From positions 248,001 to 312,000 of the forward strand of contig NZ_CP014160.1 in NCBI RefSeq assembly GCF_001543145.1: 64,000 bases of DNA. Direction: 5' to 3'. The notes under the pieces are model-generated. The model ran no database searches, was not told the origin of the DNA, and saw nothing but the letters and a program-made list of their open reading frames with translations. Made by a program: the position numbers and the translations under genes. This document shows positions 55,236 to 62,582 of this stretch, piece after piece. The DNA is from Aerococcus sanguinicola. Lineage in GTDB: Bacteria > Bacillota > Bacilli > Lactobacillales > Aerococcaceae. The first letter of the stretch is position 1. Each line of letters begins with the position of its first letter.

Positions 55236-55619
55236 TTATTTTGACCATTTCTGATAAGGCAGGAGGCGGATGTGGCGGAGGTCTTCCCAGGGGTAAAAGT
55301 CCCCATCCAGCCAAAGCCCCCTAGCATCCCAGAAGCCCTTAAAATAAGCCTGGCGCTTGTCCCAGATGCGTCCCAGCCGGTCATAGCGGTTGAGCTGGAA
55401 TTCAACCGGGCGCCGGTAAACATAAGCCTGGTAGAGGACTTGACTAATCGCTTGAGCAGACATTTGAGCTTCTTTAACATTGTCTTTTTGGTCTTCTTTG
55501 ATATTGCCTTCAATGCTCTGGACCAGTTCATCTAAGGCAAAGGCCGTCCGCCACTTCAAGTGAAAGCCGCGGTCGTGGTAGGCATTATAATCGGTAAAGT
55601 GCTTGCCCCTCCTAGCCAT
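55236..55619 (-). CDS. YolD-like protein
   Basis: Product of 127 aa. The start MARRGKHFTDYNAYHDRG is chosen. It overlaps the end of the umuC gene by 8 nt, so the two are coupled. YolD-like proteins are found after Y-family polymerase genes in Firmicutes and have been proposed to act like UmuD. Seen here: basic N-terminus, acidic helical middle, tryptophan-rich C-terminal part (FWDARGLWLDGDFYPWEDLR). Confidence 0.82.
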   Translation of the reverse strand: MARRGKHFTDYNAYHDRGFHLKWRTAFALDELVQSIEGNIKEDQKDNVKEAQMSAQAISQVLYQAYVYRRPVEFQLNRYDRLGRIWDKRQAYFKGFWDARGLWLDGDFYPWEDLRHIRLLPYQKWSK

Positions 55620-56967
55620 CAGTTGCCACATCCTCGATCCCCGCCATGCCCCCTGCATGTCCGCCCACGAGCTGGGACCGTGCGATAGCGCGGGCACCGG
55701 AACATAGCGAGGTAGCGGGGACCAGGCTCTTAAAGCCATACTTCTGACGGATCTTATCGATGACTGCTTCCAGAGCATCCGTCTTGGGATCAGCGGCGAA
55801 GAGGGACAGCTGCTCACAGCCCGCTTCCTCCAGGTCAAAGGCCGAAACGCCGATATTTCGAACCACTTGCCCCTGGTAAATTTGAGCAAATAAGCGCTCG
55901 AGGACGGGAAGAAGCTCAGACCGGCGCTGGCTGGCCAAGAGTCGACCCGAAGCCCGGCGAAAGGTCTTCCCATCCGGCGAACAGTAGCCCTTGGAATAGC
56001 CCAGGACCAAGGTCAGGCCCTGCGCCTTATAGCCCTCCCGGCGCAAACGCGTGGCCAGCTGCTCACCCATCTCCTTGACCACAGTCAGGATCTCGCCAGC
56101 CTGGTCATAATCGCGGGGCAAGATTTGATGGTTACCCAGGCTCTTAGTCTCCGGCGGCTTGAGGGGTTCGATAAAAGACCGGTCGATCCCCCAGCTGTGG
56201 GCATAGAGCTGCTCGCCTAGCCGACCAAATTTATCGCGGAGCAGATAGGGATTGCTGTGGGCTAGGTCGTAAATGGACTGGATGCCCAGGGCCTGGAGCT
56301 TGCGGGCCATCCGCTTACCGATCCCCCAAAAGTCCGTCAGGCCGTCCATTTGCCAGAGAGTCTGGGGCACATCTTCATAGCGCCACTCCGCCCGCATATT
56401 TTTCTGATGTTTAGCCGCATTATCCAAGGCCAGCTTGGCTAATAAAGGATTGTCCCCGATACCGACCGTCACATAGATGCCGGTTCCTTCATAGACCGCC
56501 CGCTGGACCATAGCTGCAAAATCACCCGCTGTCGCCTGCTTAAAGAGGCGCATGGAAGCACTGATATCCAGAAAGCTCTCATCGATGCTGTAGACAGCAT
56601 GGTCCTCCGCCGCCACAAAAGACCGATAGATCTGGTTAATCTCCTGGTTTTTCTCCATATAATAGCGCATGCGCGGGGGCACAATATAGAGGTCATCGGG
56701 ATAAGGATAGGGCAGGTCCCCGGCCCGGGACACATTGGAAATCCCATAGGCTTGCTTGGCAGCTGGTGACGAGGCTAGGATCAAGCCCGAAGCTCTTTGC
56801 CTAGGGCCATCTGCTGGATAAGACATCACGACTAACTTAGCGGTTAAAGGATCTAAGCCGCGGTCTACCGCCTCCACAGAAGCATAAAAGGACTTGCAGT
56901 CAATGCAGAGAATCTCCCGGCGCGGTTCCTTGTCATAGTCAAAAACATAATCATCATGAACTTCCAT
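55612..56967 (-). CDS. Y-family DNA polymerase, UmuC-like
   Basis: Translesion polymerase of 451 aa. The start MEVHDDYVFDYDKEP has GGAGGGA upstream. The palm shows the catalytic acids in CIDCKSFYASVEAVDRG and VYSIDESFLDIS. The little-finger region includes QILPRDYDQAGEI. A helix-hairpin-helix DFWGIGKRMARKLQALGI lies between. It resembles plasmid/phage UmuC and Bacillus UvrX more than DinB. Two SOS boxes lie at the promoter. Confidence 0.93.
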   Translation of the reverse strand: MEVHDDYVFDYDKEPRREILCIDCKSFYASVEAVDRGLDPLTAKLVVMSYPADGPRQRASGLILASSPAAKQAYGISNVSRAGDLPYPYPDDLYIVPPRMRYYMEKNQEINQIYRSFVAAEDHAVYSIDESFLDISASMRLFKQATAGDFAAMVQRAVYEGTGIYVTVGIGDNPLLAKLALDNAAKHQKNMRAEWRYEDVPQTLWQMDGLTDFWGIGKRMARKLQALGIQSIYDLAHSNPYLLRDKFGRLGEQLYAHSWGIDRSFIEPLKPPETKSLGNHQILPRDYDQAGEILTVVKEMGEQLATRLRREGYKAQGLTLVLGYSKGYCSPDGKTFRRASGRLLASQRRSELLPVLERLFAQIYQGQVVRNIGVSAFDLEEAGCEQLSLFAADPKTDALEAVIDKIRQKYGFKSLVPATSLCSGARAIARSQLVGGHAGGMAGIEDVATDG

Positions 56968-56983
56968 AATACTCCCTCCTACA

Positions 56984-57030
56984 GAACATGTGTTCCCATC
57001 TATTATAGAACACATGTTCTGTAAATGCAA
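56984..57030 (-). promoter_or_regulatory. umuC-yolD promoter with twin SOS boxes
   Basis: -35 TTGCAT (57025-57030), 17-nt spacer, -10 TATAAT (57002-57007). SOS box 1 GAACACATGTTC (57008-57019) fills most of the spacer. SOS box 2 GAACATGTGTTC (56984-56995) lies just after the -10. Both have perfect GAAC-N4-GTTC arms. LexA would hold the gene tightly off until DNA damage. Confidence 0.9.
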
Positions 57031-57032
57031 TT

Positions 57033-57060
57033 AAAAAAGAGCCCGGCAAAATCGAGCTCT
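57033..57060 (-). terminator. Terminator of the DAACS transporter gene
   Basis: Minus strand AGAGCTCG pairs with CGGGCTCT (one G-U pair), then six T. It ends only a few bases before the umuC -35 box. Confidence 0.8.
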
Positions 57061-57076
57061 TCAGTGGGAAAGTATT

Positions 57077-58270
57077 TTACTTCTTGTCTTGGTGTAACTT
57101 ATCGATGAAGACCGCAATGGCATTGTCACCCGACACATTGGCGGCTGTTCCGAAACTATCTTGGGTAATATAGAGAGAAATCATCAGCTGCTGCATAGAG
57201 TCTGAAACAATCCCAACCATTGGCAGGAAAGGCAAGGCCGACATAATGGCTCCACCTGGCGCTCCTGGCGCAGCGACCATGGCGACTCCCAGCATCATGA
57301 TAAAGCCAAGCATCATCGAGAAAGGATGAGGCATATCATACATCAGCAAGAGGGTCATGGAACAGCAAGTAATGGTGATCATCGACCCGGCCAAGTGGAT
57401 GGTCGCACAGAGCGGCACCACAAAGTTCCGGATATCTTCAGACACCCCATTCTTCTCGGCACATTCAATATTGACCGGAATGGTTGCTGCTGATGACTGG
57501 GTCCCAACGGCTGTAATATAGCCTGGAATCTGGTTCTTGATCAATTGGATCGGATTCTTACCCGCATAGAGACCAGCTACCACGAACATAGCGCTGATAT
57601 AGAGCAGGTGAAGAATAATCACCACAATGAAGACCTTCCAGAAGACACCCAGAATCGTGAAGACCGAGCCGGTGTAGGATAAGTTGGCGAAGTTCCCGAA
57701 GATATAAATAGGAAGTAAGGGAATCACCACTGTCGCTAAGACCTGGGTGATCACTTCACCAAAGTCGCTAAAAACTTCATAGAGGGCCTCGCCCTGGCCT
57801 TTTTGCCGTAACCAAGAAATCCCTAGCCCCATCATGAAGGCAAAAATAATAGCACCTGTCACATCGAAGAAGGGCTCCAAGGGAATTTCAAAGATAGGGG
57901 TCAGACCCTCCCCTGCCTCATTCAGCTTCTGGACTAAGTCATCCGTGATGAAGTGAGGAAAGAGGGTAATAGCGGTGGTATAGGCGATGGACCCCGCGAT
58001 CAAGGTCGAAATATAGGAAGTCAGTGCGGTAATCCCCAACAGACGCCCAGCCCCATCACTCAAGTCAGCAATCCCCTTGATCACTAAACCAATGATCATA
58101 AAAGGAATCACGAAGTTCAGGAAACTAGAGAAGATGGCGGAGAAGGTGATAAAGGCACGCAGGAACCATTCCGGAATAAAGGATAATTGTCCGGCAATAA
58201 TCCCTAAAATAATAGCAATAATCAGTCGCGGCACAAGGCCTAATTTTTTCTTTTTCTGCTCACTTGTCAT
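57077..58270 (-). CDS. DAACS-family cation:dicarboxylate/amino acid symporter
   Basis: Membrane transporter of 397 aa (SLC1-like fold, about eight helices plus two hairpins). The ATG giving MTSEQKKKKLGLVPR has AGGAGG 7 nt upstream. The usual serine-rich HP1 motif is altered to AVGTQSSAATIPVN, and the NMDG-type region reads SFGTAANVSGDNAIAV, so substrate choice may differ from glutamate carriers. Serine/threonine or dicarboxylate is possible. Basic KKKK lies at the cytoplasmic start. Confidence 0.85.
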   Translation of the reverse strand: MTSEQKKKKLGLVPRLIIAIILGIIAGQLSFIPEWFLRAFITFSAIFSSFLNFVIPFMIIGLVIKGIADLSDGAGRLLGITALTSYISTLIAGSIAYTTAITLFPHFITDDLVQKLNEAGEGLTPIFEIPLEPFFDVTGAIIFAFMMGLGISWLRQKGQGEALYEVFSDFGEVITQVLATVVIPLLPIYIFGNFANLSYTGSVFTILGVFWKVFIVVIILHLLYISAMFVVAGLYAGKNPIQLIKNQIPGYITAVGTQSSAATIPVNIECAEKNGVSEDIRNFVVPLCATIHLAGSMITITCCSMTLLLMYDMPHPFSMMLGFIMMLGVAMVAAPGAPGGAIMSALPFLPMVGIVSDSMQQLMISLYITQDSFGTAANVSGDNAIAVFIDKLHQDKK

Positions 58271-58376
58271 AAGCAATCCTCCTATAATTAAAAAAACCAC
58301 CGGGGTGGAAAATATGAGTATTTTTTAATTTTTCCCACTGTCTTCTAATCATAGCAAAAGCGCCAGGCAAAGTAAA
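58271..58376 (-). promoter_or_regulatory. Transporter promoter and possible attenuator leader
   Basis: -35 TTTACT (58371-58376), 17-nt spacer, -10 TGCTATGAT (58348-58353). About 50 nt into the transcript CCACCCCGGTGG is followed by seven T (58290-58308), a short terminator just before AGGAGG. Upstream GTGGGAAAAAT can instead pair with ATTTTCCAC, which would block that hairpin. The result is two mutually exclusive folds. Confidence 0.5.
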
Positions 58377-58428
58377 CAATATTTTAAAGGATCTTAAGCT
58401 TTACAGGGGCTTGATGACACGGCAAAAC

Positions 58429-58455
58429 AAAAAGATCCTGCGGTCAACAGGATCT
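58429..58455 (-). terminator. Terminator of the TPR/HhH gene
   Basis: Minus strand AGATCCTG pairs with CAGGATCT around a 7-nt loop (TTGACCG), then TTTTTG, about 40 nt after the stop codon. Confidence 0.75.
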
Positions 58456-58494
58456 CAGTTATTTGATTAGCGGCATGTCTTTCCAATTGAGCCC

Positions 58495-59652
58495 TTAGAT
58501 AGGCAGTCCCCATTGTCTGAGGCGGGCTATCATGCCGGATTCGATGCCCTTGATGGCGAGGAGGTCATTGGCGTCAGCTTGGGCCAGGGCTTGGAAGCTC
58601 GCATAGCCTGCTTCTGCCAACAAGGCAGCGCCCTTCTCACCGAGCACTTGTTCAAGCCACCAAGCCGCCACTTCTGGTCCAGCTTCTTGGCCATGCGCTT
58701 CGCCCCTTTCGAAAAGAAAGGCGGAATAGGCCTGGTTGCGGAAGCTCTCGCCGTCATCATCCCCGGCATTATACAGGTGGTAGAGATTGAGGCTTTCCGC
58801 TAAGTTCTGGTCCTCTTCCAGGTCAGCCAAGGTCAAGCTTTGAGCTGGTTTGGCTTTGGCCTTTTCCTTGAAGAACTTATAACTGTAGTCATCAGACAAG
58901 AGACTAGGCAGGATGGGGTTAGCCGCCAAGATCAGGGTCTGGTAGTCGTGCTTGGTCAGGTAATCGACTAGATGGCGGGGGGTCATTTCGAGGTCCACAA
59001 TGTCTTCGATGGGCCAGTTATCCTGGCTGAAGAAGTCGACCAAGTCCGAGTTGAGGCGGTTGAGTTCCTGCCAGAAATAATCCACCCAGAGCAAGTGGTC
59101 GGTCCGGTAAGCGAGTAGAAGACAAGGTAGGAGGATGATCTCATGGATCTCGTCCGCCGCTATCTCTGGGTAAACTTGGACCATCCCTTCCCAGTCCCCC
59201 ATATGGTAGTAGAGAATCAGGAGCTCCCGCTTAAATTCAAAACGCTCAGTCATCCCTGCCCGGAGCAAGATGTCATAGAGCTGAGCCGCCAAAGGATAGC
59301 GCCCCATCTCCGTATAGAGCGAGCCAATCTCGTGGAGCAAACGGAGATAGGGCCGCTGAGCAAGATTGGCATAGGAGAGCCTAGCTTCCTTCAGATAAGT
59401 CCCCTTGTGTTCCTGGGCCAGCGCCTCCAGGTAGAGGAGCCGGGCAGGCAGGGGAATCCGCTCCAAGCGCAACATCAGAGCATCTAAGTTCTCCGGCCAT
59501 AGCTCTAGGGCCTGGTCCAGGTAGCGCTCATGTGCCGACACAATCTCCAGGGCCCAGGCCCGCTCCAGGCACTCCAAGGACTGGGCCTTTTCCTCATCTC
59601 CAGGCGCCTTCCGCAAGCGGTAAAATTCGATTTCAACAGTCCATTCTCCCAT
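58495..59652 (-). CDS. Hypothetical TPR-like protein with C-terminal helix-hairpin-helix
   Basis: Product of 385 aa, acidic, soluble and all-helical. Repeated tandem helices with TPR-like spacing run over about 40-220 (EIGSLYTEMGRYPLAAQLYD, LLILYYHMGDWEGMVQ). The last 30 residues (ANDLLAIKGIESGMIARLRQ) form a helix-hairpin-helix such as binds DNA non-specifically. No specific family or function is recognised. It is divergent from asparaginase, with its own -10 (TGCTATAAT, 59688-59696). Confidence 0.72.
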   Translation of the reverse strand: MGEWTVEIEFYRLRKAPGDEEKAQSLECLERAWALEIVSAHERYLDQALELWPENLDALMLRLERIPLPARLLYLEALAQEHKGTYLKEARLSYANLAQRPYLRLLHEIGSLYTEMGRYPLAAQLYDILLRAGMTERFEFKRELLILYYHMGDWEGMVQVYPEIAADEIHEIILLPCLLLAYRTDHLLWVDYFWQELNRLNSDLVDFFSQDNWPIEDIVDLEMTPRHLVDYLTKHDYQTLILAANPILPSLLSDDYSYKFFKEKAKAKPAQSLTLADLEEDQNLAESLNLYHLYNAGDDDGESFRNQAYSAFLFERGEAHGQEAGPEVAAWWLEQVLGEKGAALLAEAGYASFQALAQADANDLLAIKGIESGMIARLRQWGLPI

Positions 59653-59825
59653 TCAGACGTCCTCCTCTATTCCTTTCATTTAGGGTCATTATAGCATGTC
59701 CAAGTGATAAAATAAGCCTTTTTGATCATTTTGTCCTTTTCTTGCAAAATTTGCAATAATCTTGACAGTTTTGGCTGCTGAGCTTGACATCTACTGGCCT
59801 TTTGTACAAGTTCAGCTGACAGCTA

Positions 59826-59854
59826 TTGACTTTTCTACCGCTGTGGCCTTTAAT
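59826..59854 (+). promoter_or_regulatory. Asparaginase promoter
   Basis: -35 TTGACT (59826-59831), 17-nt spacer, -10 TTTAAT (59849-59854), 32 nt before the start codon. AAAGGAG is present as ribosome site. Confidence 0.7.
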
Positions 59855-59886
59855 TAAGGAAAAAAGACCCCAGAAAGGAGCTTTCT

Positions 59887-60861
59887 ATGATCAAAAGAAT
59901 TCACGTTATCGGGACCGGTGGCACTATCTCAGCGGCGGGTGAGGCTGGCAAGACCACATCCTACCAAGCGGGAGCCTTCGATGCCAGCCAATTGCTGGAG
60001 GGACTACCGAGCCTGGATGGCATAGCCGACCTGACCTATGAGCAGATCTTCTCGGTAGCCAGCGAGTCCCTGTCCAATGCCCAGCTCCTCCAACTGGGCC
60101 AGCGCGTGCAAGCGGTCTTGGCCGATGAAAGCGTCGATGGTGTCGTCATCAGCCATGGGACCGACACCCTGGAGGAAACGGCCTACTTCCTCCATCTCAC
60201 CGCCCCTTCAGACAAGCCCATCGTCCTGACCGGAGCCATGCGCCCCGCCACGGCTGCCAGTGCAGACGGCCCCATGAACCTCTACCAGGCCATCTGCCTA
60301 GCCGCTAGCGACCAAGCAGTGGGCATGGGAGCCTTGGTTGCCTTCTCCGACGGCATCTACTCTGGGCGCGATGTCCAAAAGACCAGCAACTTCCGCCCCC
60401 AAGCCTTCGACAGCCGGAACCTGGGCTGCCTGGGCTACCTGCGCGAAGACCAGGCCTACTTCCTCCAGCGCCCCACCAAGCCCAGTCCTCGGATCGACCT
60501 AAGCGGCATCGACCAGCTCCCCCGGGTGGACATCGCCTACTACCATGTGGGTGCCTCAGCAGACATCCTGGACTTCTTCAAGGACCACGCAGACGGCATC
60601 GTCCTCGCTGGGGTAGGGACCGGCAATATCAGCCAGGACTGGTGCGACTACATCAAGTCCCAAGAAGATCAGCTCCCCCCTATGGTCCGCAGCTCCCGGG
60701 TGGCAAACGGCCTAACCGTCTACGAAAGCAGTGTCGACGAGGGCATGCCCTTCATCCCCTCCGGCAGCCTCCCCCCAAGCAAGGCCAAGATCTTGTTGAC
60801 CCTTCTCTTGACCCAGACCCAGGACCCCCAAGCCATTCGAGAAGCCTTTGGACGGTATTAG
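59887..60861 (+). CDS. ansA: L-asparaginase, cytosolic type
   Basis: Enzyme of 324 aa converting asparagine to aspartate and ammonia. The nucleophile threonine is in GTGGTISAAG. The second threonine-aspartate pair is in SHGTDTLEETAYFL, and TGAMRPATAASADGP holds the conserved region before the active-site lysine position. No signal peptide, so intracellular. The gene is richer in G and C than its neighbours downstream (many GCC, CTC and ATC codons). Confidence 0.93.
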   Translation: MIKRIHVIGTGGTISAAGEAGKTTSYQAGAFDASQLLEGLPSLDGIADLTYEQIFSVASESLSNAQLLQLGQRVQAVLADESVDGVVISHGTDTLEETAYFLHLTAPSDKPIVLTGAMRPATAASADGPMNLYQAICLAASDQAVGMGALVAFSDGIYSGRDVQKTSNFRPQAFDSRNLGCLGYLREDQAYFLQRPTKPSPRIDLSGIDQLPRVDIAYYHVGASADILDFFKDHADGIVLAGVGTGNISQDWCDYIKSQEDQLPPMVRSSRVANGLTVYESSVDEGMPFIPSGSLPPSKAKILLTLLLTQTQDPQAIREAFGRY

Positions 60862-60869
60862 AAGATAAG

Positions 60870-60914
60870 AAAAAAGTTGAGAAACTAGCTTGAGCTAGGA
60901 TCTCAACTTTTTCT
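60870..60914 (+). terminator. Asparaginase terminator
   Basis: AAAAAGTTGAGA pairs with TCTCAACTTTTT, with an inner CTAGCT/AGCTAG stem, then TTCTTTTGC. Confidence 0.88.
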
Positions 60915-61077
60915 TTTGCTTTAATATAGCACTAATTAACAGAAGACAAGGACTTTCATATTTAAAGAAAGCTATGATAAATTTTATAGCCTATACTTTC
61001 TAAAATTTAAACTTCTCTAATTCTCAGTATTAATGACTAGTAATCCAAAAACTATACTGATTATTTTGAGCAGGAGT

Positions 61078-61250
61078 AGAGCTTTGAAGTTGGCCCTTAG
61101 CCATGACTAAGCAAGCGATGTGAATTAGGGATAGTTGGCGTTAAGCCTTACTAGCCCTTTGAAGCTCGCTAGGCGAGAGACCTTGGCTCGAGCCGGTGCC
61201 ATGGCTTTTCAAGGGCCAAATTTAAAAGCGGAACGGATGCTCACTAGCAC
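61078..61250 (+). repeat. Family D element, copy 4
   Basis: It starts GAGCAGGAGTAGAGCTTTGA and ends GAACGGATGCTCACTAGCAC. It shares AAGCTCGCTAGG, ACCTTGGC and TTAGGGATAGT with the copy at 52367-52549. Arm TTGGCCCTTAGCCATG pairs with CATGGCTTTTCAAGGGCCAA. It fills much of the 469-bp gap after asparaginase. The rest, 60915-61077, is AT-rich with nothing recognised. Confidence 0.82.
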
Positions 61251-61330
61251 AATTTGTCAAAACAATAAGCTTCGATTTTATTGTGTTAGTGTATTAACTA
61301 AAGATAACTGTTAGCTATTGGGCAAGCAAA

Positions 61331-61519
61331 TTATTTTTCTTTTGGCTTAAATATGATCAGGCAATTAAAGATAGTCATTGCCAGAATGACAATAACTTTA
61401 AAGACGGTTAAGCCATCTTCGAATAAATAATCTAATGTAGCGGAAGTTAAAACGGTAATGTAAAAGAACTTTACAAGGTCAGGTAGTTTGTAAAAGAATT
61501 GGTGGATTTTATTCAGCAT
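61331..61519 (-). CDS. Hypothetical 62-aa membrane protein of the secreted-protein island
   Basis: Product of 62 aa with two hydrophobic segments (about 15-33 and 38-56), starting MLNKIHQFFYKLPDLVKF and ending FKPKEK. AGAGAGGG is 7 nt before the ATG. AT-rich like its neighbours and unlike the asparaginase gene. Its upstream region closely matches that of the secreted-protein gene (see 62490-62545), so both should respond to the same signal. It could be an immunity or partner protein, which is inference. Confidence 0.65.
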   Translation of the reverse strand: MLNKIHQFFYKLPDLVKFFYITVLTSATLDYLFEDGLTVFKVIVILAMTIFNCLIIFKPKEK

Positions 61520-61559
61520 GGGAAGCCCTCTCTTAGCCTGATATCGTGGCATGTTTACA

Positions 61560-61605
61560 TGTCAAAGTTAACAAGAATAATAGACGCTTGCAAGTGATAT
61601 TGTCT
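61560..61605 (-). promoter_or_regulatory. Promoter region duplicated ahead of the 62-aa gene
   Basis: Minus strand CAATATCACTTGCAAGCG ... CTTGTTAACTTTGACATGTA aligns with CAATATTGCTTGAAAGCG ... TTTGTTACTTTAAACATGTA before the secreted-protein gene. A TTGCAA-17 nt-TAACTT core occurs here and TTGAAA-17 nt-TACTTT there. Confidence 0.6.
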
Positions 61606-61650
61606 ATATCTACCTGATATCAGCTATCATTTCTTAATCCCCTAACTTAG

Positions 61651-61692
61651 AAAAAATAACTCGAAGATAAATCCATTGATTGACCTTCGAGC
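61651..61692 (-). terminator. Terminator after the 47-aa gene
   Basis: Minus strand CTCGAAG pairs with CTTCGAG around an 18-nt loop, followed by TTATTTTTTC. It separates the two-gene unit (secreted protein, 47-aa protein) from the 62-aa gene. Confidence 0.7.
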
Positions 61693-61724
61693 TAAACTTA
61701 ATCTACTTGTATCATTGTTAACAT

Positions 61725-61868
61725 TTAATGATTGTCTTTTTCCTCATCGTCTCTTCCTTGGTCTTGGTCCTTATCTTCGTACAGATATTTCTTCTTGATC
61801 CACTCAATAAAAGCGAAAGTTAGTGAAGCCGAAAGGACAAAGATAAATATACTGAACCAGTTAACCAT
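61725..61868 (-). CDS. Hypothetical 47-aa membrane peptide downstream of the secreted protein
   Basis: Product of 47 aa, MVNWFSIFIFVLSASLTFAF, with one transmembrane helix (about 5-22) then a charged tail IEWIKKKYLYEDKDQDQGR ending in acidic residues. AAAGGA is about 10 nt upstream. It starts 15 nt after the secreted-protein stop and has a terminator behind it, so the pair forms one operon. The small size and position suit an immunity or accessory peptide. Not proven. Confidence 0.6.
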   Translation of the reverse strand: MVNWFSIFIFVLSASLTFAFIEWIKKKYLYEDKDQDQGRDDEEKDNH

Positions 61869-61883
61869 GTTACCTGTCCTTTC

Positions 61884-62459
61884 TTATTGTGAGCGAATAC
61901 TGATTGGGCTTACCAGTGGGCCATATTCAGCAGGAGCCCCTTCAATATATTGGGCACGCACGATGGCTCCATTACTTAGTGCATCCTCCGTCACACTCCC
62001 TAAAACAAAAGTTAAAATAGTTCCTACGAAATTTTGAGCTGTCGTACTAATTCCAATACCTACTAATGCCGGTCCAATTACTGGTGCAAGTATAGCACCA
62101 GCAGCTGCTACCCCCGTACCAACTAAAGTTGTAACAACTAAGCTATTCATATAGACATCAAACTGGCCATTTCCTAAATCAACGATCTTATTCTCTCCAC
62201 GTGTGGTTGCTCTTGAAGTAGGATTCAAAGTCGCATAAACATAATCATATGTTTCTTTATCAATCTGACCAGATCGATAGGCTTCTTGAGCAGAATTAAC
62301 AATGTCTTGGTTCGTAAAAGTCACTATAGTTTGCTCCTGCGTTTGTACAGTTTCCTCTTCAACTTGGGAAGCTTGTACAATATTAGAGCCAGAGCTTAAA
62401 GCAATGGGTGAAAGTAAAAGGGCGACTGCAGTTGAGGCTAAAAACTTCTTTTTATACAT
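61884..62459 (-). CDS. Secreted protein with glycine-rich hydrophobic segment (bacteriocin-like)
   Basis: Precursor of 191 aa. A signal peptide (KKK then ASTAVALLLSPIALSSG) probably ends after VQA. The mature part is acidic at first (EEETVQTQEQ), then has GENKIVDLGNGQFDVYMNS and a long hydrophobic, glycine/alanine-rich stretch (TTLVGTGVAAAGAILAPVIG and on, about 105-155). This pattern of a polar head and membrane-active segment resembles unmodified bacteriocins or pore formers. No cysteines, no LPxTG. AAAGGAG is 6 nt before the ATG. The family is not recognised. Confidence 0.7.
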   Translation of the reverse strand: MYKKKFLASTAVALLLSPIALSSGSNIVQASQVEEETVQTQEQTIVTFTNQDIVNSAQEAYRSGQIDKETYDYVYATLNPTSRATTRGENKIVDLGNGQFDVYMNSLVVTTLVGTGVAAAGAILAPVIGPALVGIGISTTAQNFVGTILTFVLGSVTEDALSNGAIVRAQYIEGAPAEYGPLVSPISIRSQ

Positions 62460-62489
62460 ATAGTGCTCCTTTCTTGTCCAAGGGGGCTA

Positions 62490-62545
62490 GCTACATGTTT
62501 AAAGTAACAAAAATTACAAGCGCTTTCAAGCAATATTGCCTAAAC
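62490..62545 (-). promoter_or_regulatory. Promoter region of the secreted-protein gene with cre-like site
   Basis: Minus strand TTGAAAGCGCTTGTAA is one mismatch from the catabolite-responsive cre consensus. It covers the -35 of TTGAAA-17 nt-TACTTT. A second -10 candidate (TATAAT) lies upstream at about 62547-62557. The whole block is a near copy of 61560-61605. Confidence 0.6.
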
Positions 62546-62582
62546 CTATATTATATTAGACATTTTTTATCTAACTCATTAT

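Noticed and set aside
58290..58308. T-box in the transporter leader
   Set aside because: GGTGG is present, but the T-box sequence GGGTGGTACCACG, stem I motifs and a specifier loop are all missing.
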